A DNA stretch of 64,000 nt from JASHPR01 sp963749145 (lineage in GTDB: Bacteria; Actinomycetota; Actinomycetes; Streptosporangiales; Streptosporangiaceae). Each line of letters opens with the position of its first letter. Position 1 is the stretch's first letter. The notes below the pieces were generated by a model that was given only the letters and a program-made list of their open reading frames with translations, was not told the DNA's origin and made no database searches. The stretch covers positions 310,001-374,000 of the forward strand of contig CAVVLN010000001.1 of NCBI GenBank assembly GCA_963749145.1, in the 5' to 3' direction. The position numbers and the translations under genes are program-made. Shown piece after piece: positions 41,167-50,217 of the stretch.

Positions 41167-41565
41167 TCACCGCCGTTCGCGGCCGGCGGGCGGCGCGAAC
41201 GGCCATTCCTCGAACGCGGCGCACCGCCCGTCGCCGGCGAAGCGCATCACCCACAGGTCGCGCCACTCCTGGCCGACCGGCTCGCCGTAGCGAACCTCGG
41301 CGCGGACCACCGCCGTGTCCCCGTCGGCCGCGAGCACCTCGCTGGTCATGGCGAACACCTCGTCGGGTCCCTCGCGCTCGTCCTCCCACATGCGGCCGAT
41401 CGCGGCCAGCCCGGTCACGGGCTCGGCGTAGGGGGCCTGCTGGTACGTCGCGTCCGGGGTGAACAGCCCGGCCAGCGCCTCGGTGCCGGGTGTCCGCCAC
41501 GCCCGTTCGTACGCGGCCACCCAGTCCGCCGCCTGCTGCCTGGTCACCTCCGCGGCCGCGCTCAC
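41167..41565 (-). CDS. SnoaL/NTF2-like protein
   Basis: A 132-residue cone-fold protein of the SnoaL-like/NTF2 superfamily (WVAAYERAWRTPGTEALAGL, FTPDATYQQAPYAEPVTGLA, RDLWVMRFAGDGRCAAFEEW). Members bind small ligands or catalyse isomerisation and cyclisation. Here the catalytic residues cannot be assigned. GTG 41565 forms a GTGA overlap with the TGA of the AMP nucleosidase-like gene upstream, so the two are translated together and may act in the same step. Confidence 0.78.
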   Translation of the reverse strand: MSAAAEVTRQQAADWVAAYERAWRTPGTEALAGLFTPDATYQQAPYAEPVTGLAAIGRMWEDEREGPDEVFAMTSEVLAADGDTAVVRAEVRYGEPVGQEWRDLWVMRFAGDGRCAAFEEWPFAPPAGRERR

Positions 41566-42770
41566 GCCGGGGCCTCGCCGGCGGCCTGGGCCGGCCCGGG
41601 ATCGGCCACGCCCAGCAGTGGCTCGTCGGCCGAGCGCAGGTCGGTGGCGGGCAGGCCGCCGGGGTAAAGCTGGCGGACCTGCTCGGCCACCCGGATGGCG
41701 ATCTCGACGTGCTGGCGGCGGCTGGCCGCGTAGAAGACCTGGGCGTCCGTGCTGAGCTTGGGCCGGGCATGCAGCGGCTTGTCGCTCACCGCGAGCAGGG
41801 TGGCGGTCGGGATCCGGTAGCGGAAGCCGTTCGCGGCCACGGTCGCGGACTCCATGTCCACGGCCAGGGCGCGCGACAGCCGCAGCCGGTGTTCCACCAT
41901 GGCCAGGTTCAGCTCCCAGTTCCGGTTCCCGGTCGTGAACACGATACCCATCCGGCTGCGCAGGCCGCGGGCGGTCACCTCGTCGAGCAGCAGCGTGTTC
42001 AGGGTGTGGTTGGAGATCACGGGCACGCTGAGCGGCAGCAGGTCGTCGAGCACCCGGTCGTCGCGCATATACCCGGTCGCCAGCACCAGGTCCCCGATCT
42101 CCTGGTGGTTGCGCAGGCCGGCGCAGTGCCCGATCATCAGCATCAGGTCGGGCCGGAGCACGGCGAGATGGTCGGTGATCGTCTTGGCGTTGGAGGTGCC
42201 GACGCCGATGTTCACCATGGTCAGGCCCGCGCGTCCGGGCAGCATGTAGTGCCAGGCCGGCATCTGGTGGCCGTCGGAATCGGGGCCGGTGCAGCCGGGC
42301 AGCGCGGCCCGGAATTCCTCCAGGTGCCAGCCGTAGTTGGTGAGCAGCACGTACCGCTGGAACGACTCCGCGGACGTCCCCGTGTAGTGCCGCAGCCGGT
42401 CGATCGACAGGGCCATGCGCTCCGGCCCGAACAGGAACAGTTTCTTGCGCCGCAGGTCCCAGCGGGTCTCGTCCACGGCGGGCCCGAGTTCCGGGTCGTG
42501 CAGGTCCAGCGCGGGCCGCCCGGCGCACACCGAGACCCGGGCGCCGCGGGCGGCCAGGCGGCCCAGTTCCCGCTCCAGGTACCAGCGGATCGCCCGCGGG
42601 CAGGCGAACTCTCCCTCCAGCACCGGATTGTGCGCCGACCAGGGGCGTTCGACCGTCAGCCGCGGGTAGCGGCCGGCCTGGTCGGCCGCTTCCATGGCGT
42701 CGCACAGCCGCTCGATCTCGGCCGCGCGCTGGTCGTCCGGGACGGCTGAGAAGTCAACGGACAAGGTCAC
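41562..42770 (-). CDS. AMP nucleosidase-like phosphorylase-superfamily enzyme
   Basis: A 402-residue protein matching AMP nucleosidase (Amn), which cleaves AMP to adenine and ribose 5-phosphate. The N-terminal Amn-specific domain (WSAHNPVLEGEFACPRAIRW) precedes the purine-nucleoside-phosphorylase fold: TMVNIGVGTSNAKTITDHLA, LMLMIGHCAGLRNHQEIGD, VDMESATVAANGFRYRIP and LLAVSDKPLH. The catalytic Asp in SDKPLH is present. It is shorter than the enterobacterial enzyme (about 480 residues), as in other actinobacteria. ATG 42770 is first in the two-gene operon with the SnoaL-like gene. Possible role in AMP turnover or nucleoside metabolite synthesis. Confidence 0.87.
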   Translation of the reverse strand: MTLSVDFSAVPDDQRAAEIERLCDAMEAADQAGRYPRLTVERPWSAHNPVLEGEFACPRAIRWYLERELGRLAARGARVSVCAGRPALDLHDPELGPAVDETRWDLRRKKLFLFGPERMALSIDRLRHYTGTSAESFQRYVLLTNYGWHLEEFRAALPGCTGPDSDGHQMPAWHYMLPGRAGLTMVNIGVGTSNAKTITDHLAVLRPDLMLMIGHCAGLRNHQEIGDLVLATGYMRDDRVLDDLLPLSVPVISNHTLNTLLLDEVTARGLRSRMGIVFTTGNRNWELNLAMVEHRLRLSRALAVDMESATVAANGFRYRIPTATLLAVSDKPLHARPKLSTDAQVFYAASRRQHVEIAIRVAEQVRQLYPGGLPATDLRSADEPLLGVADPGPAQAAGEAPA

Positions 42771-42854
42771 GCGGTCACTTTACGGGGCGGCGCCGAGCCG
42801 CCGCGGCCGCCTCCAGCCGTCCGGCCTCGCCGCTTGACGTGACCCGGCACCAGC

Positions 42855-43835
42855 TCAGCGGGCCGGGGGCTGGTCCGCCCAGAGCGCCAGCAGCTGCGCC
42901 GGGCTGATGTTGCCGCCGCTGCAGACGATCGCCACGTCCCGGCCGGCGAACCGCCCGGGGTCAGCCAGTACCGCCGCGAGCGCTGCCGCGCCAGCCGGCT
43001 CGACCAGGTTGCGGGTCTTGGAGATCATCACCCGCGTCGCCTCCCGCAGCGCGTCCTCGGAGACCAGCACGAAGTCGCGCAGCCGCTCCCACAAGATCCG
43101 CTGCGGCAGCTCGAACGCGGTCCTGGTCGCCAGCCCTTCGGCGAGCGTGCTGTTGCTGTCCTCGACCAGGGCGCGGGCCCGCCAGGACCGGTACGCGGCC
43201 GGCGCGGCCTCGGCCTGCACGCCGATGACCTCGACCGACTCGCGCACGGCGCTGGCCACGACGCAGGCCCCCGACGCCCCGCTGCCGCCGCCGACCGGGA
43301 CCACGATCACCTCGGTGTCCGGCCGCGCTTCCAGGATCTCCAGGGTGTAGGTCGCCACGCCCGCGATGAGGGCCGGCTCGTTGCCGGAGTGGATGTAGCG
43401 CAGGCCCTGCTCGGCGGCCTGCTTCTCGCAGTACTCGCGCGCGTCGTCGAAGTCGCGGCCGTGGAACACCACCTCGGCGCCGAGCGCCCGCATCGACTCC
43501 ACCTTCACCGGGTTGGACCGCTCCGGCACGCACACGACCGCGCGCACGCCGAACAGGTTCGCGGCGTAGGCGACCGACTGGCCGTGGTTGCCGGTCGACG
43601 CGGTGATGACCCCGCGCCGCCGCTCGTCGTCGCTGAGCTGGCTGACCAGGTTCACCCCGCCGCGGACCTTGAACGCCCCCACCGGCTGGTGATTCTCGTG
43701 CTTGACGTGCAGCCGCGCCCCGGCCAGCGCGTCAAGCGCCGGGTACGCATACAGCGGCGTCGGCCGCAGGTAGGGGGCGATGCGCCGGCGTGCGGCGAGC
43801 ACGTCGGCCAGGTCCGGGATGGCATGCGCGGTCAT
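42855..43835 (-). CDS. Threonine dehydratase-like PLP enzyme (fold type II)
   Basis: A 326-residue PLP-dependent lyase/racemase of the threonine dehydratase/serine racemase group. The PLP lysine is Lys56 in HENHQPVGAFKVRGG; TASTGNHGQSVAYAA is the Asn-bearing substrate loop; VPVGGGSGASG binds the phosphate; CSGGNISPAQLL closes the site. It lacks the C-terminal ACT-like regulatory domain of biosynthetic IlvA, so a catabolic dehydratase or racemase is more likely. ATG 43835 follows AAGGAT. It lies 8 bp after the DUF5655 gene on the same strand, so probably one transcript. Confidence 0.88.
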   Translation of the reverse strand: MTAHAIPDLADVLAARRRIAPYLRPTPLYAYPALDALAGARLHVKHENHQPVGAFKVRGGVNLVSQLSDDERRRGVITASTGNHGQSVAYAANLFGVRAVVCVPERSNPVKVESMRALGAEVVFHGRDFDDAREYCEKQAAEQGLRYIHSGNEPALIAGVATYTLEILEARPDTEVIVVPVGGGSGASGACVVASAVRESVEVIGVQAEAAPAAYRSWRARALVEDSNSTLAEGLATRTAFELPQRILWERLRDFVLVSEDALREATRVMISKTRNLVEPAGAAALAAVLADPGRFAGRDVAIVCSGGNISPAQLLALWADQPPAR

Positions 43836-43843
43836 GGCGATCC

Positions 43844-44416
43844 TTAGCCGTTCTGCTCGTAGGCCAGGCGCAGCAGGTGCAGCACCTCGTCGTCGATCTC
43901 CGCTGGGCCGCGCAGCGACAGCTTGTGCGTGGCCTGCCCGGGCGCGGAGGCCGGCACCAGCCGCGGCGAGTCCGGCGGGTCGGCAAAGCGCAGGCCTACG
44001 TCGACCCGGTCGCGGGTGGCCGCGGCCACCGCCGCGAACTGCCGGCCGCGCACGAACGGCGTGTAGCTGCCGCGGCCCTCGATGGTCACGTCGTCGCCGA
44101 ACCCGGTGATGGCCGCGGCCAGCGCGTCGTAGATCGGGCGCAGCGCCGCCTTCGGCCCGGCGTACTGGCCGTCGACGTACTGCGCGACCGACGGCCTGAC
44201 CCAGCCGGCCTGGCGGGCGGCGGCGTCGGCGATGGCCCACTGGCTGTTCTGCGGCACCCCGTGCTCGTCGCGCAGCCACCGGCGCACCGCCGCCTGGTCG
44301 AGCGGGTCAATCCCGGAGGCCCGCACGGCCTCCAGCCACTCCTTCAGCGACCGGCCGGTGCGCGCGGCCAGGGACTCGCTCACCGCTGTCATCATGTCGT
44401 CGGGCGTCGGCGCCAT
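43844..44416 (-). CDS. DUF4287/DUF5655 domain protein
   Basis: A 190-residue two-domain protein. The N-terminal DUF4287 domain has SLAARTGRSLKEWLEAVRAS and WLRDEHGVPQNSQWAIADAA. The C-terminal DUF5655 domain has IYDALAAAITGFGDDVTIEG and SYTPFVRGRQFAAVAAATRD. Both are of unknown function; DUF5655 resembles a YdhG-like or PDDEXK-neighbour transport-associated fold. No membrane segment. The short 8-bp distance to the dehydratase gene suggests co-transcription. The ATG at 44416 is the natural family start. Confidence 0.8.
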   Translation of the reverse strand: MAPTPDDMMTAVSESLAARTGRSLKEWLEAVRASGIDPLDQAAVRRWLRDEHGVPQNSQWAIADAAARQAGWVRPSVAQYVDGQYAGPKAALRPIYDALAAAITGFGDDVTIEGRGSYTPFVRGRQFAAVAAATRDRVDVGLRFADPPDSPRLVPASAPGQATHKLSLRGPAEIDDEVLHLLRLAYEQNG

Positions 44417-44846
44417 CCTCGCAGCCTAACCCGGGTCGCGGCCCGCCCGGCGGGCCGGCTGCGCCGGGCGGGCCCGGCGGCCGGCCGGGCGAATCTATGT
44501 GATTTGTGCCATCAACTAGATCGCTCCGGGCCCGGCCGCGGGGAGCCGGACGCATACCTCCGGGCCGCCGCCGGCCCGGGCGCGGGGCTCCTGGTCGGCC
44601 GGATCGCGGTCGCGGTCGGCTGGCCGCAGGAAATGCACCGCTTCCCGCATCGCATAGCGCTGAGCAATGACACGCAGTCCGAGGCCTTGTCTTGACTGCG
44701 ATGTTCTGATGGGCATGGCCTAGCGGTCGGCGGCGGCGAGGGCGGCTGGCCTCACCGCCGTTGTCGCTGCGTGCCTCATGGATTCGCCGGAACACGCGCT
44801 GGCCGCTCTGCCTGGTTAGCCGGGCACTGCCCGGGCGGCCGGTATG
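44417..44846. other. 430-bp intergenic region with a strong GC hairpin
   Basis: No credible gene is seen. It holds the 12-bp-stem repeat at 44440-44474 close to the DUF4287/DUF5655 start and an A/T-richer patch (GAATCTATGTGATTTGTGCC, about 44490) that may contain a promoter for the minus-strand genes below 44416. Confidence 0.45.
44440..44474. terminator. Perfect 12-bp GC stem-loop
   Basis: GGCCCGCCCGGC (44440-44451) and GCCGGGCGGGCC (44463-44474) with an 11-base loop. Position 23 bp upstream of the minus-strand DUF4287/DUF5655 start makes it either the terminator for transcription arriving from 44847 or a leader structure. Confidence 0.45.
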
Positions 44847-46346
44847 TCATTTCCTGGATGCGGCGTAGCCGAGCGCTGCGGCGAGCCCGAGGGCGCTGCG
44901 GGGGGTGTACGCGATGCGCCACAGCCCGCCATGCGCGGCCCCGTACGCCTCATCTTGCCAGGGATGGGCGTGTGCCGGGCCGCCGCCGGTGTGCAGGTCA
45001 TGGACCAGCAGCGCTGCCATGAGGACCTTGCAGGTGGCGGGTTCGAAGACCTCGACGCCGAACCGGTGCGCACCGGCGTACGCGGCCGCCAGCCCCCGGT
45101 TCTTCACAACGGACCGGGTGCGGGACGGCGGGGCGACGTTCATCGACACGGTCGCGCCGCCATGACGGGCGAGTGTGGCACGCCAGCGGTGCACGCGCTT
45201 GGCGAGCGCATAGTTGGGGCCCTGCTGCGCCACCAGGCTGTCGTTGATGCCGGGATCAGCCCCGGGCATGTAGGCACGGCGGAGCAGGCGTCCGCCCGAC
45301 AGCGCTCGCAGCGGCCAGCGGGCGAGTTTCGCGGCCGGCGACCGGGTCGCGTAGGCGCGGTCGGACTGCGCGACCGCCTGGGCTGGAACGGCGAACACGT
45401 CGGTCGGCGTGGCGAGGAACGCGAGTGCGACATCGTCACGGCCGGCCTGCAGGCGCACGGTGAGCGCGTCGGCGGCGGCGGACAAGCGCACGTTGGCCGC
45501 GCCGTCAGCGTAGACGTAGTTCCCCAGCACCAGCGGTCCGTCGACAGCGGCGAGCCAGCTGGCGATGGCGGGGACATCGCTGGTCAGGTCAAGGCCGGCG
45601 CGCTGCGCGATAGCCTGGTCGCTTCCTCCGGTTTGGTGTCGGCCCGGTTTGTCGTCAGCGACGGGAACCAGAAGTGTCCCGCCGCTGCGCCGCGCGGTGT
45701 CCAGCAGGCGCTCCCAGATAGGGGGACGGGGCAGGTCAATGGCGATCACCTGGGCGCCCCAGCTCAGCAGCGCGGGCAAAGGACCCACTTCGGCGCCCGC
45801 CCCCAGCACGGCGACCGTGCGGCCGGGAAGGCGGAGCCACTCCGGATGCGCCGCGACCGTGCGGACCGCGTCAGCGCATGACGGCTCGATCACGCCGTTG
45901 TCCGCCCACGTCTCCAGCCTGCGCAGCAAAGCGCCGCCGCGCAGCCGCTCACCCTGGTAGGGCAGTGATAGCTCGCTTTCGGCCTCCCCGGTGCCCGGCA
46001 CCGTGACCGTGGCAACGAACCGCTGCGCAGGTGCCGAGATCAAAGTGTCGAGTCCGGTCTCTGCGCCGCCCTCGTCCACGACGCGCATTTGCCGGTGCAC
46101 CGATTCCAGCCCGCCGCGGGCAACAGATACCGCCGCGTCCTTCGACGCCAGCCCTGCTTCCACGAGCCGGCGAAAGTGCACCAGATAGCCCTTGCGCCAG
46201 TTGGTGTCTTGCTGCGCATCCAGCGCCCCGGCCGGATCGACCTGGCCCAGCGCGTCGGCCACCACCGCCCTGCCCACCGCTGACGTGCTCCTGCGTCCGT
46301 CCGCTGACGCCGGAAATACGACCCCTGTAACCTCATCGCGGCTCAT
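44847..46346 (-). CDS. Unrecognised 499-residue protein with a Rossmann-like core
   Basis: I do not recognise a named family. A Rossmann-type nucleotide-binding stretch is visible at residues 177-205 (TVAVLGAGAEVGPL, then VIAIDLPRP), preceded by an N-terminal helical region with NWRKGYLVHFRRLVEAGLA and followed by NYVYADGAANVRLS, which suggests an NAD(P)-dependent oxidoreductase or a SAM enzyme. C-terminal FEPATCKVLMAALLVHDLHT is hydrophobic and may be amphipathic. ATG 46346 follows AGGAG. Its downstream gap is the 430-bp region above. No obvious operon partner. Confidence 0.65.
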   Translation of the reverse strand: MSRDEVTGVVFPASADGRRSTSAVGRAVVADALGQVDPAGALDAQQDTNWRKGYLVHFRRLVEAGLASKDAAVSVARGGLESVHRQMRVVDEGGAETGLDTLISAPAQRFVATVTVPGTGEAESELSLPYQGERLRGGALLRRLETWADNGVIEPSCADAVRTVAAHPEWLRLPGRTVAVLGAGAEVGPLPALLSWGAQVIAIDLPRPPIWERLLDTARRSGGTLLVPVADDKPGRHQTGGSDQAIAQRAGLDLTSDVPAIASWLAAVDGPLVLGNYVYADGAANVRLSAAADALTVRLQAGRDDVALAFLATPTDVFAVPAQAVAQSDRAYATRSPAAKLARWPLRALSGGRLLRRAYMPGADPGINDSLVAQQGPNYALAKRVHRWRATLARHGGATVSMNVAPPSRTRSVVKNRGLAAAYAGAHRFGVEVFEPATCKVLMAALLVHDLHTGGGPAHAHPWQDEAYGAAHGGLWRIAYTPRSALGLAAALGYAASRK

Positions 46347-46525
46347 CGCGCTCCTGTCATCGTCACGAGACAACCACGCTGAACCTGATCCCGCCACCAC
46401 CAGCCGCCGGCGCCGCGCCCGCGCTGGTCAGCACCTCCCGGCTCTGGTGCTAGCCGTTGCGGATCACCAGCCGCCGGCTGTCCTCGTCCCGCTCTGCCGC
46501 GCCGTTGGCTCGGACGTGGCGGGAT

Positions 46526-47347
46526 CTACCGGGAGCCGGCAGCGTCGAGCGCTGCGGAGATGGGTTCGAGGTCGGCGATGAGCTGGCTGAGCTCGCTCGG
46601 TGTCAGGCTGTCGTATGCCGGTGCCGCGAGGTCGTCGGTGAGCGACTCGATCCGCTGTTTGCTGTCCCGGCCAGCGTCACTGAGCCAGCCGGAGGCCTCG
46701 ATGAGGCCGCGGGCGCGCATCTCGTCTACGACCGCGGCTAGCCGCGCCGCGGGGAGGTGGTGGACTCGGCCGAACTTCTCCGCGGGGATGCCCTCGGAAA
46801 GAGCGTGCAGCACGTGGGCCTGCGTCCCGCCGATGCCTTCGGTGACCAAGGCGGCGATATGACCGTCTCCGCGGTGCTCGCGGAGCATGGTGGCCGCGTG
46901 CCAGAGCCGGGCCACGGGCTCGTCGGGGACGGGGAGCGCCCGCAGCGCGGCGTACAGGACCCGTCCCTCCGTGGGGGCGCCGGCCGCCGCCTTGGTGGCG
47001 AGCCCGGCGGCACGCGCCAGCGCGGGGGCGTCGGCGAGGTCGCCGAGGATCCGTCTTAGCGCCGCGGCGCTGCCCCGCTCGCGCGCGGCGAGCGCATCCT
47101 CGGGCGTGGCGGTGTCCCAGACGCGGGGGATGTGGCGGGAGACCTCGCCGTCGGCGAAGTTGTAGAAGATCGCATGGACCACCGCGGCCGGGACCCGGCC
47201 CAGCGACGCGGCCCGCCCGGCGAAGTAGCCGTCCCAGTAGTTGCGGTGGCCGAGCGCCATGAGCGCATCGGTCGGCTCGCGGGAGAAGTAGGTGACCAGG
47301 TGGATCGGCTCCACGAGCCGGTACAGGCGGCGGGCGGCGGGCTCCAT
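46526..47347 (-). CDS. SCO6745-family protein (winged-helix-like)
   Basis: A 273-residue member of the SCO6745 family. MEPAARRLYRLVEPIHLVTY and ALGHRNYWDGYFAGRAASLG are family-typical; the C-terminal part GIPAEKFGRVHHLPAARLAA and MRARGLIEASGWLSDAGRDS resembles a MarR-like winged helix. Members are common in actinobacteria and have no proven function. No signal peptide. It is divergent from the ferritin-like gene, with 300 bp between. Confidence 0.82.
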   Translation of the reverse strand: MEPAARRLYRLVEPIHLVTYFSREPTDALMALGHRNYWDGYFAGRAASLGRVPAAVVHAIFYNFADGEVSRHIPRVWDTATPEDALAARERGSAAALRRILGDLADAPALARAAGLATKAAAGAPTEGRVLYAALRALPVPDEPVARLWHAATMLREHRGDGHIAALVTEGIGGTQAHVLHALSEGIPAEKFGRVHHLPAARLAAVVDEMRARGLIEASGWLSDAGRDSKQRIESLTDDLAAPAYDSLTPSELSQLIADLEPISAALDAAGSR

Positions 47348-47649
47348 CTCAGATCATCTCCTGTGGTTCGCGGTGCCCCTCGCGGGCGACCACTCACCCC
47401 TGCTACGAACAACACTGCCCCGATCCGACACCGGCTCCCGGATTTCTCGACAGCGGCAGATCCGTGCGTTGCCATGCTGGACAGCCCGTTCATAAACATC
47501 CAGGCTGGCCACCCATCCCGAGAGCGCGCGGCGCGCGAACGGCAAGGGGTCCGCACTTGAGCAAGACGGGCATGAGCCCTACGCTTGCCACGAATGGGCG
47601 AATCCACCCCCCGGCCGTACCGCACGCGTCTCGGTAGGTGAGCTAACAG
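47348..47649. other. Divergent intergenic region
   Basis: 302 bp between the SCO6745-type gene and the ferritin-like gene. It must contain both promoters, but no clear -10/-35 pair was found. GGTAGGTGAG at about 47633-47641 probably serves as ribosome site of the right-hand gene. Confidence 0.4.
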
Positions 47650-49269
47650 GTGAGCGTCGGCATCCCAGTGCCCGGTACGCCCATCAGCTACGACGAGCAC
47701 ATCAGGCCGTTGTTTAGGGAAAGTGACCATGAGTCAATGCGCTTCGCGTTCGACCTGTGGTCATACGAGGACGTGTCGGCCAACGCGACCGCGATCTTCG
47801 ATAAGTTGAGCACAGGCGCCATGCCGTGCGACGGCGCCTGGCCTTCCGAGCGGGTCGAGCTCTTCCACCGATGGATGGACACGGGGATGCGGGAAACAGC
47901 TTCTGATCCGGTCCCCCCAGTGGCCGCACGTGCAGAGCCAAGCGGGGCCACGACGGCGAGCGTCGAGGCGATCGAGGGTCGGCTGCGAAGGGTCCTCGAC
48001 CTGCGAAGTGAACAGCATGTGGACGAGCGCGCCATCGTCATCGAGCATCGCAGCCCGCTCATTTACATGCTGTGCGCGGCCGCAGAGCTCGAGCACGCGC
48101 TCATGTGTGAGTACCTCTTTGCGGCCTTCTCGCTTAAACGCTCCGTCGATGAAGGGCTCACGCACGAGCAACTCGCAGCGGTCGATCGGTGGCGATCCAC
48201 GATCCTCACGGTTGCTAAGCAGGAGATGCTCCATCTGGCCATCGCCTGCAACCTGTTGACGTCCATCGGCGTAAGTCCCCATCTGTCGCGGCCTAACCTG
48301 CCTCAACCGGCCCGGCACTATCCGAGTGGAGTGCGCCTCGAGTTGCTTCCGTTCGGTGAGCAGGCACTTCGCCACTTCCTGTTCCTCGAGCGACCCGAGG
48401 GCATGGATTTGAACGATGCCGAAGGGCTGGCCGCGATGGAAAACGCGATCCCGCTCATGGGGGAGGAGGAGATCGCGCCTCACCTGCAGGAGTTCCGAAC
48501 CGTCGGCCACCTCTACAGGTCGATCGAAGCGGGCTTCCGCCACCTGGCGGAGAAGCTGGGCGAGGAGAACCTCTTCCTGGGCCCGAGCGGATCGCAGACC
48601 CGGGGCGAGCTGTTCGGCTGGAAGGAGCTTGGGCCGATTTCGAACACCGATGAAGCGGCGCGCGCCATCGAGGCGATCGTCGAGCAGGGTGAAGGGTCTC
48701 GCGGTGACTGGCGTAACGCGCACTTCGGCCGCTTCCTGTCGGTGCTGAGCGAGTATCTCCAGATGATGGAGAATGCACCCGGCCTTGAGGTCACACGTCC
48801 GGTACTTCCCGTGCTGGTGCGACCCCCCGAGACCGGCGGAGAGGTGAATCTGATAACCGACCCGGCCACCGCACGCGTTGCCGATCTGTGCAACGTCACC
48901 TACGAGGTGCTCCTTCACCTGCTCTACCGGCTCATGAGCCACATCGACGAGTCGGCAGATCAGATCGGCACTCTCGCTACGGTGGCCGTAGGCATCATGA
49001 ACGACGTTATCGGGCCACTGGCCGACATCCTCAGCACGATGCCCGTTGGACCCGAACATCCAGGACGTACGGCGGGAGCGAGCTTCGAGCTCTTCTACCA
49101 GCCCGACTACCTTCTCCCGCACCGCAGAGCTGCCTGGCTCATTGGTGCGGAGCTTCTCACCGACGCGGCCACCAGAGCGGAGATTGAGGGCCGGCGCGAC
49201 CGCCGGTTTGAACCTGTCGTGTCGGCGTTGCGCTCACAGGCCGAGGCCCTTCGGGAAAATGCGGTTTGA
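47650..49269 (+). CDS. Ferritin-like domain protein (VioB/iminophenyl-pyruvate dimer synthase-like)
   Basis: A 539-residue protein. Residues 12-80 form a small module (ISYDEHIRPLFRESDHESMR, MPCDGAWPSERVELFHRWMD) often fused to these proteins. The main part is a ferritin-like PF12902-type domain with di-metal ligands in AAELEHALMCEYLFAAF (Glu146, His149, Glu154) and KQEMLHLAIACNLL (Glu192, His195). Related domains occur in VioB/RebD/StaD, which couple tryptophan-derived imines, but the catalytic heme domain of those enzymes is absent. Codon use is visibly less G+C-biased at third positions than in neighbours, suggesting acquisition. GTG 47650. No other violacein or indolocarbazole gene is nearby. 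Confidence 0.8.
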   Translation: MSVGIPVPGTPISYDEHIRPLFRESDHESMRFAFDLWSYEDVSANATAIFDKLSTGAMPCDGAWPSERVELFHRWMDTGMRETASDPVPPVAARAEPSGATTASVEAIEGRLRRVLDLRSEQHVDERAIVIEHRSPLIYMLCAAAELEHALMCEYLFAAFSLKRSVDEGLTHEQLAAVDRWRSTILTVAKQEMLHLAIACNLLTSIGVSPHLSRPNLPQPARHYPSGVRLELLPFGEQALRHFLFLERPEGMDLNDAEGLAAMENAIPLMGEEEIAPHLQEFRTVGHLYRSIEAGFRHLAEKLGEENLFLGPSGSQTRGELFGWKELGPISNTDEAARAIEAIVEQGEGSRGDWRNAHFGRFLSVLSEYLQMMENAPGLEVTRPVLPVLVRPPETGGEVNLITDPATARVADLCNVTYEVLLHLLYRLMSHIDESADQIGTLATVAVGIMNDVIGPLADILSTMPVGPEHPGRTAGASFELFYQPDYLLPHRRAAWLIGAELLTDAATRAEIEGRRDRRFEPVVSALRSQAEALRENAV

Positions 49270-49290
49270 GCGGACCTTGCCCCAGCTTCA

Positions 49291-49314
49291 CCGAGAATTA
49301 CCGACCATTCTCGG
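49291..49314. terminator. Inverted repeat after the ferritin-like gene
   Basis: CCGAGAAT (49291-49298) and ATTCTCGG (49307-49314), perfect 8-bp arms with an 8-base loop, 21 bp after the stop and between convergent genes, so a terminator is likely. Confidence 0.55.
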
Positions 49315-49457
49315 CCGAGGTGACGACCAGCGAGTTTGGGCATTCACGACAGGTAAGCACACTGTGATTCAGTGTCATAGTTGGACATACGGCGCCAATC
49401 TGGGCGCCTAGCTTGCTGCGACCTGCTGGCACGTGCTGGCCACACTGCCTGTGGCCG

Positions 49458-49916
49458 CTACGGGGATGGCGGGTCTAGGCCGGCCGCCTTGGCGCCAGCC
49501 TCGGCCAGCGCCGCCGCCATCATGTCCGCAGCCCGCCCAGCCGCGGACAGCGCCTCGGACACCTCAACCAGGACGCCGTCGGGGTCGCCGCCAGTGCCGC
49601 GCGGGATCTGGCCGTCCTCACGCTGCACGACCAGGAACCGGGCGAGTTGCTCGCACAGCTGAGGCAGCTGTTGGCCCATCAGCGCCAGCCGGCCGACGAC
49701 CTCCCGGGCCTCGCCCGGACCGGCCAGTTCCCCGCCATCGGCCATCAGCTGGTTCAGCGCCCGGACAGCCTCGACCGCCTGCGTGGCGACCTCCCCGATC
49801 GTCATCGTGGCGGCCAGCTCGTTCACATACCCCGGCGCAGGGTTCGGCCGGGACCGGGCCAGCGCGGCAGCCTCGGTCTCATCGCCGGAACCGTACGGCT
49901 GAACTTTCCTGGGCAT
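49458..49916 (-). CDS. Hypothetical protein, helical
   Basis: A 152-residue protein I do not recognise. After a basic start (MPRKVQPYGSGDE) it is nearly all helix: GYVNELAATMTIGEVATQAV, LNQLMADGGELAGPGEAREV, QQLPQLCEQLARFLVVQRED and a C-terminal SEALSAAGRAADMMAAALAE. The pattern suggests a small regulatory or plasmid/ICE-type accessory protein, but no partner gene (integrase, relaxase) is seen. ATG 49916 is well supported by GGAG 5 bases upstream. No membrane segment. Confidence 0.62.
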   Translation of the reverse strand: MPRKVQPYGSGDETEAAALARSRPNPAPGYVNELAATMTIGEVATQAVEAVRALNQLMADGGELAGPGEAREVVGRLALMGQQLPQLCEQLARFLVVQREDGQIPRGTGGDPDGVLVEVSEALSAAGRAADMMAAALAEAGAKAAGLDPPSP

Positions 49917-50214
49917 CTTTCTCCACGGTCCATCCACGGTCGAAGGCGCGGACCCACGACAACGGCCCGCCTGCACGATGCGCACCCCCTGCAGGTGCTG
50001 CCGCAGCGCCGACACGCTCGCCGCGGCAGCCCGGGAACCCACACTGCAACCCCGGTGGCCGCAGCGAGTATTTCCCGGCCAGACACGAACCTGCGCGCGC
50101 GCAGATAACTACCATGCCTGTGCACGCCCTGCAGCGGCAGCCGGCCGCAGCCGGACGGGCCAAGGCCTGCGGTAGCTTGCGTCACGAGGCCGGCGCTGGC
50201 CAGAGGGGCGGTAT
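49917..50214. other. Divergent intergenic region
   Basis: About 300 bp between the helical protein and the DUF1326 gene. Frames here look like shadows. AGAGGGG at 50202-50208 is the ribosome site of the right-hand gene. No other element was identified. Confidence 0.4.
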
Positions 50215-50217
50215 GTG

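Noticed and set aside
44490..44840. Possible small gene in the 430-bp gap
   Set aside because: All frames are short or shadow-like, with no start preceded by a purine-rich site.
47650..49269. Violacein or indolocarbazole biosynthetic cluster
   Set aside because: Only the ferritin-like VioB-related domain is present; no tryptophan oxidase, dimerising heme domain or monooxygenase genes are nearby.
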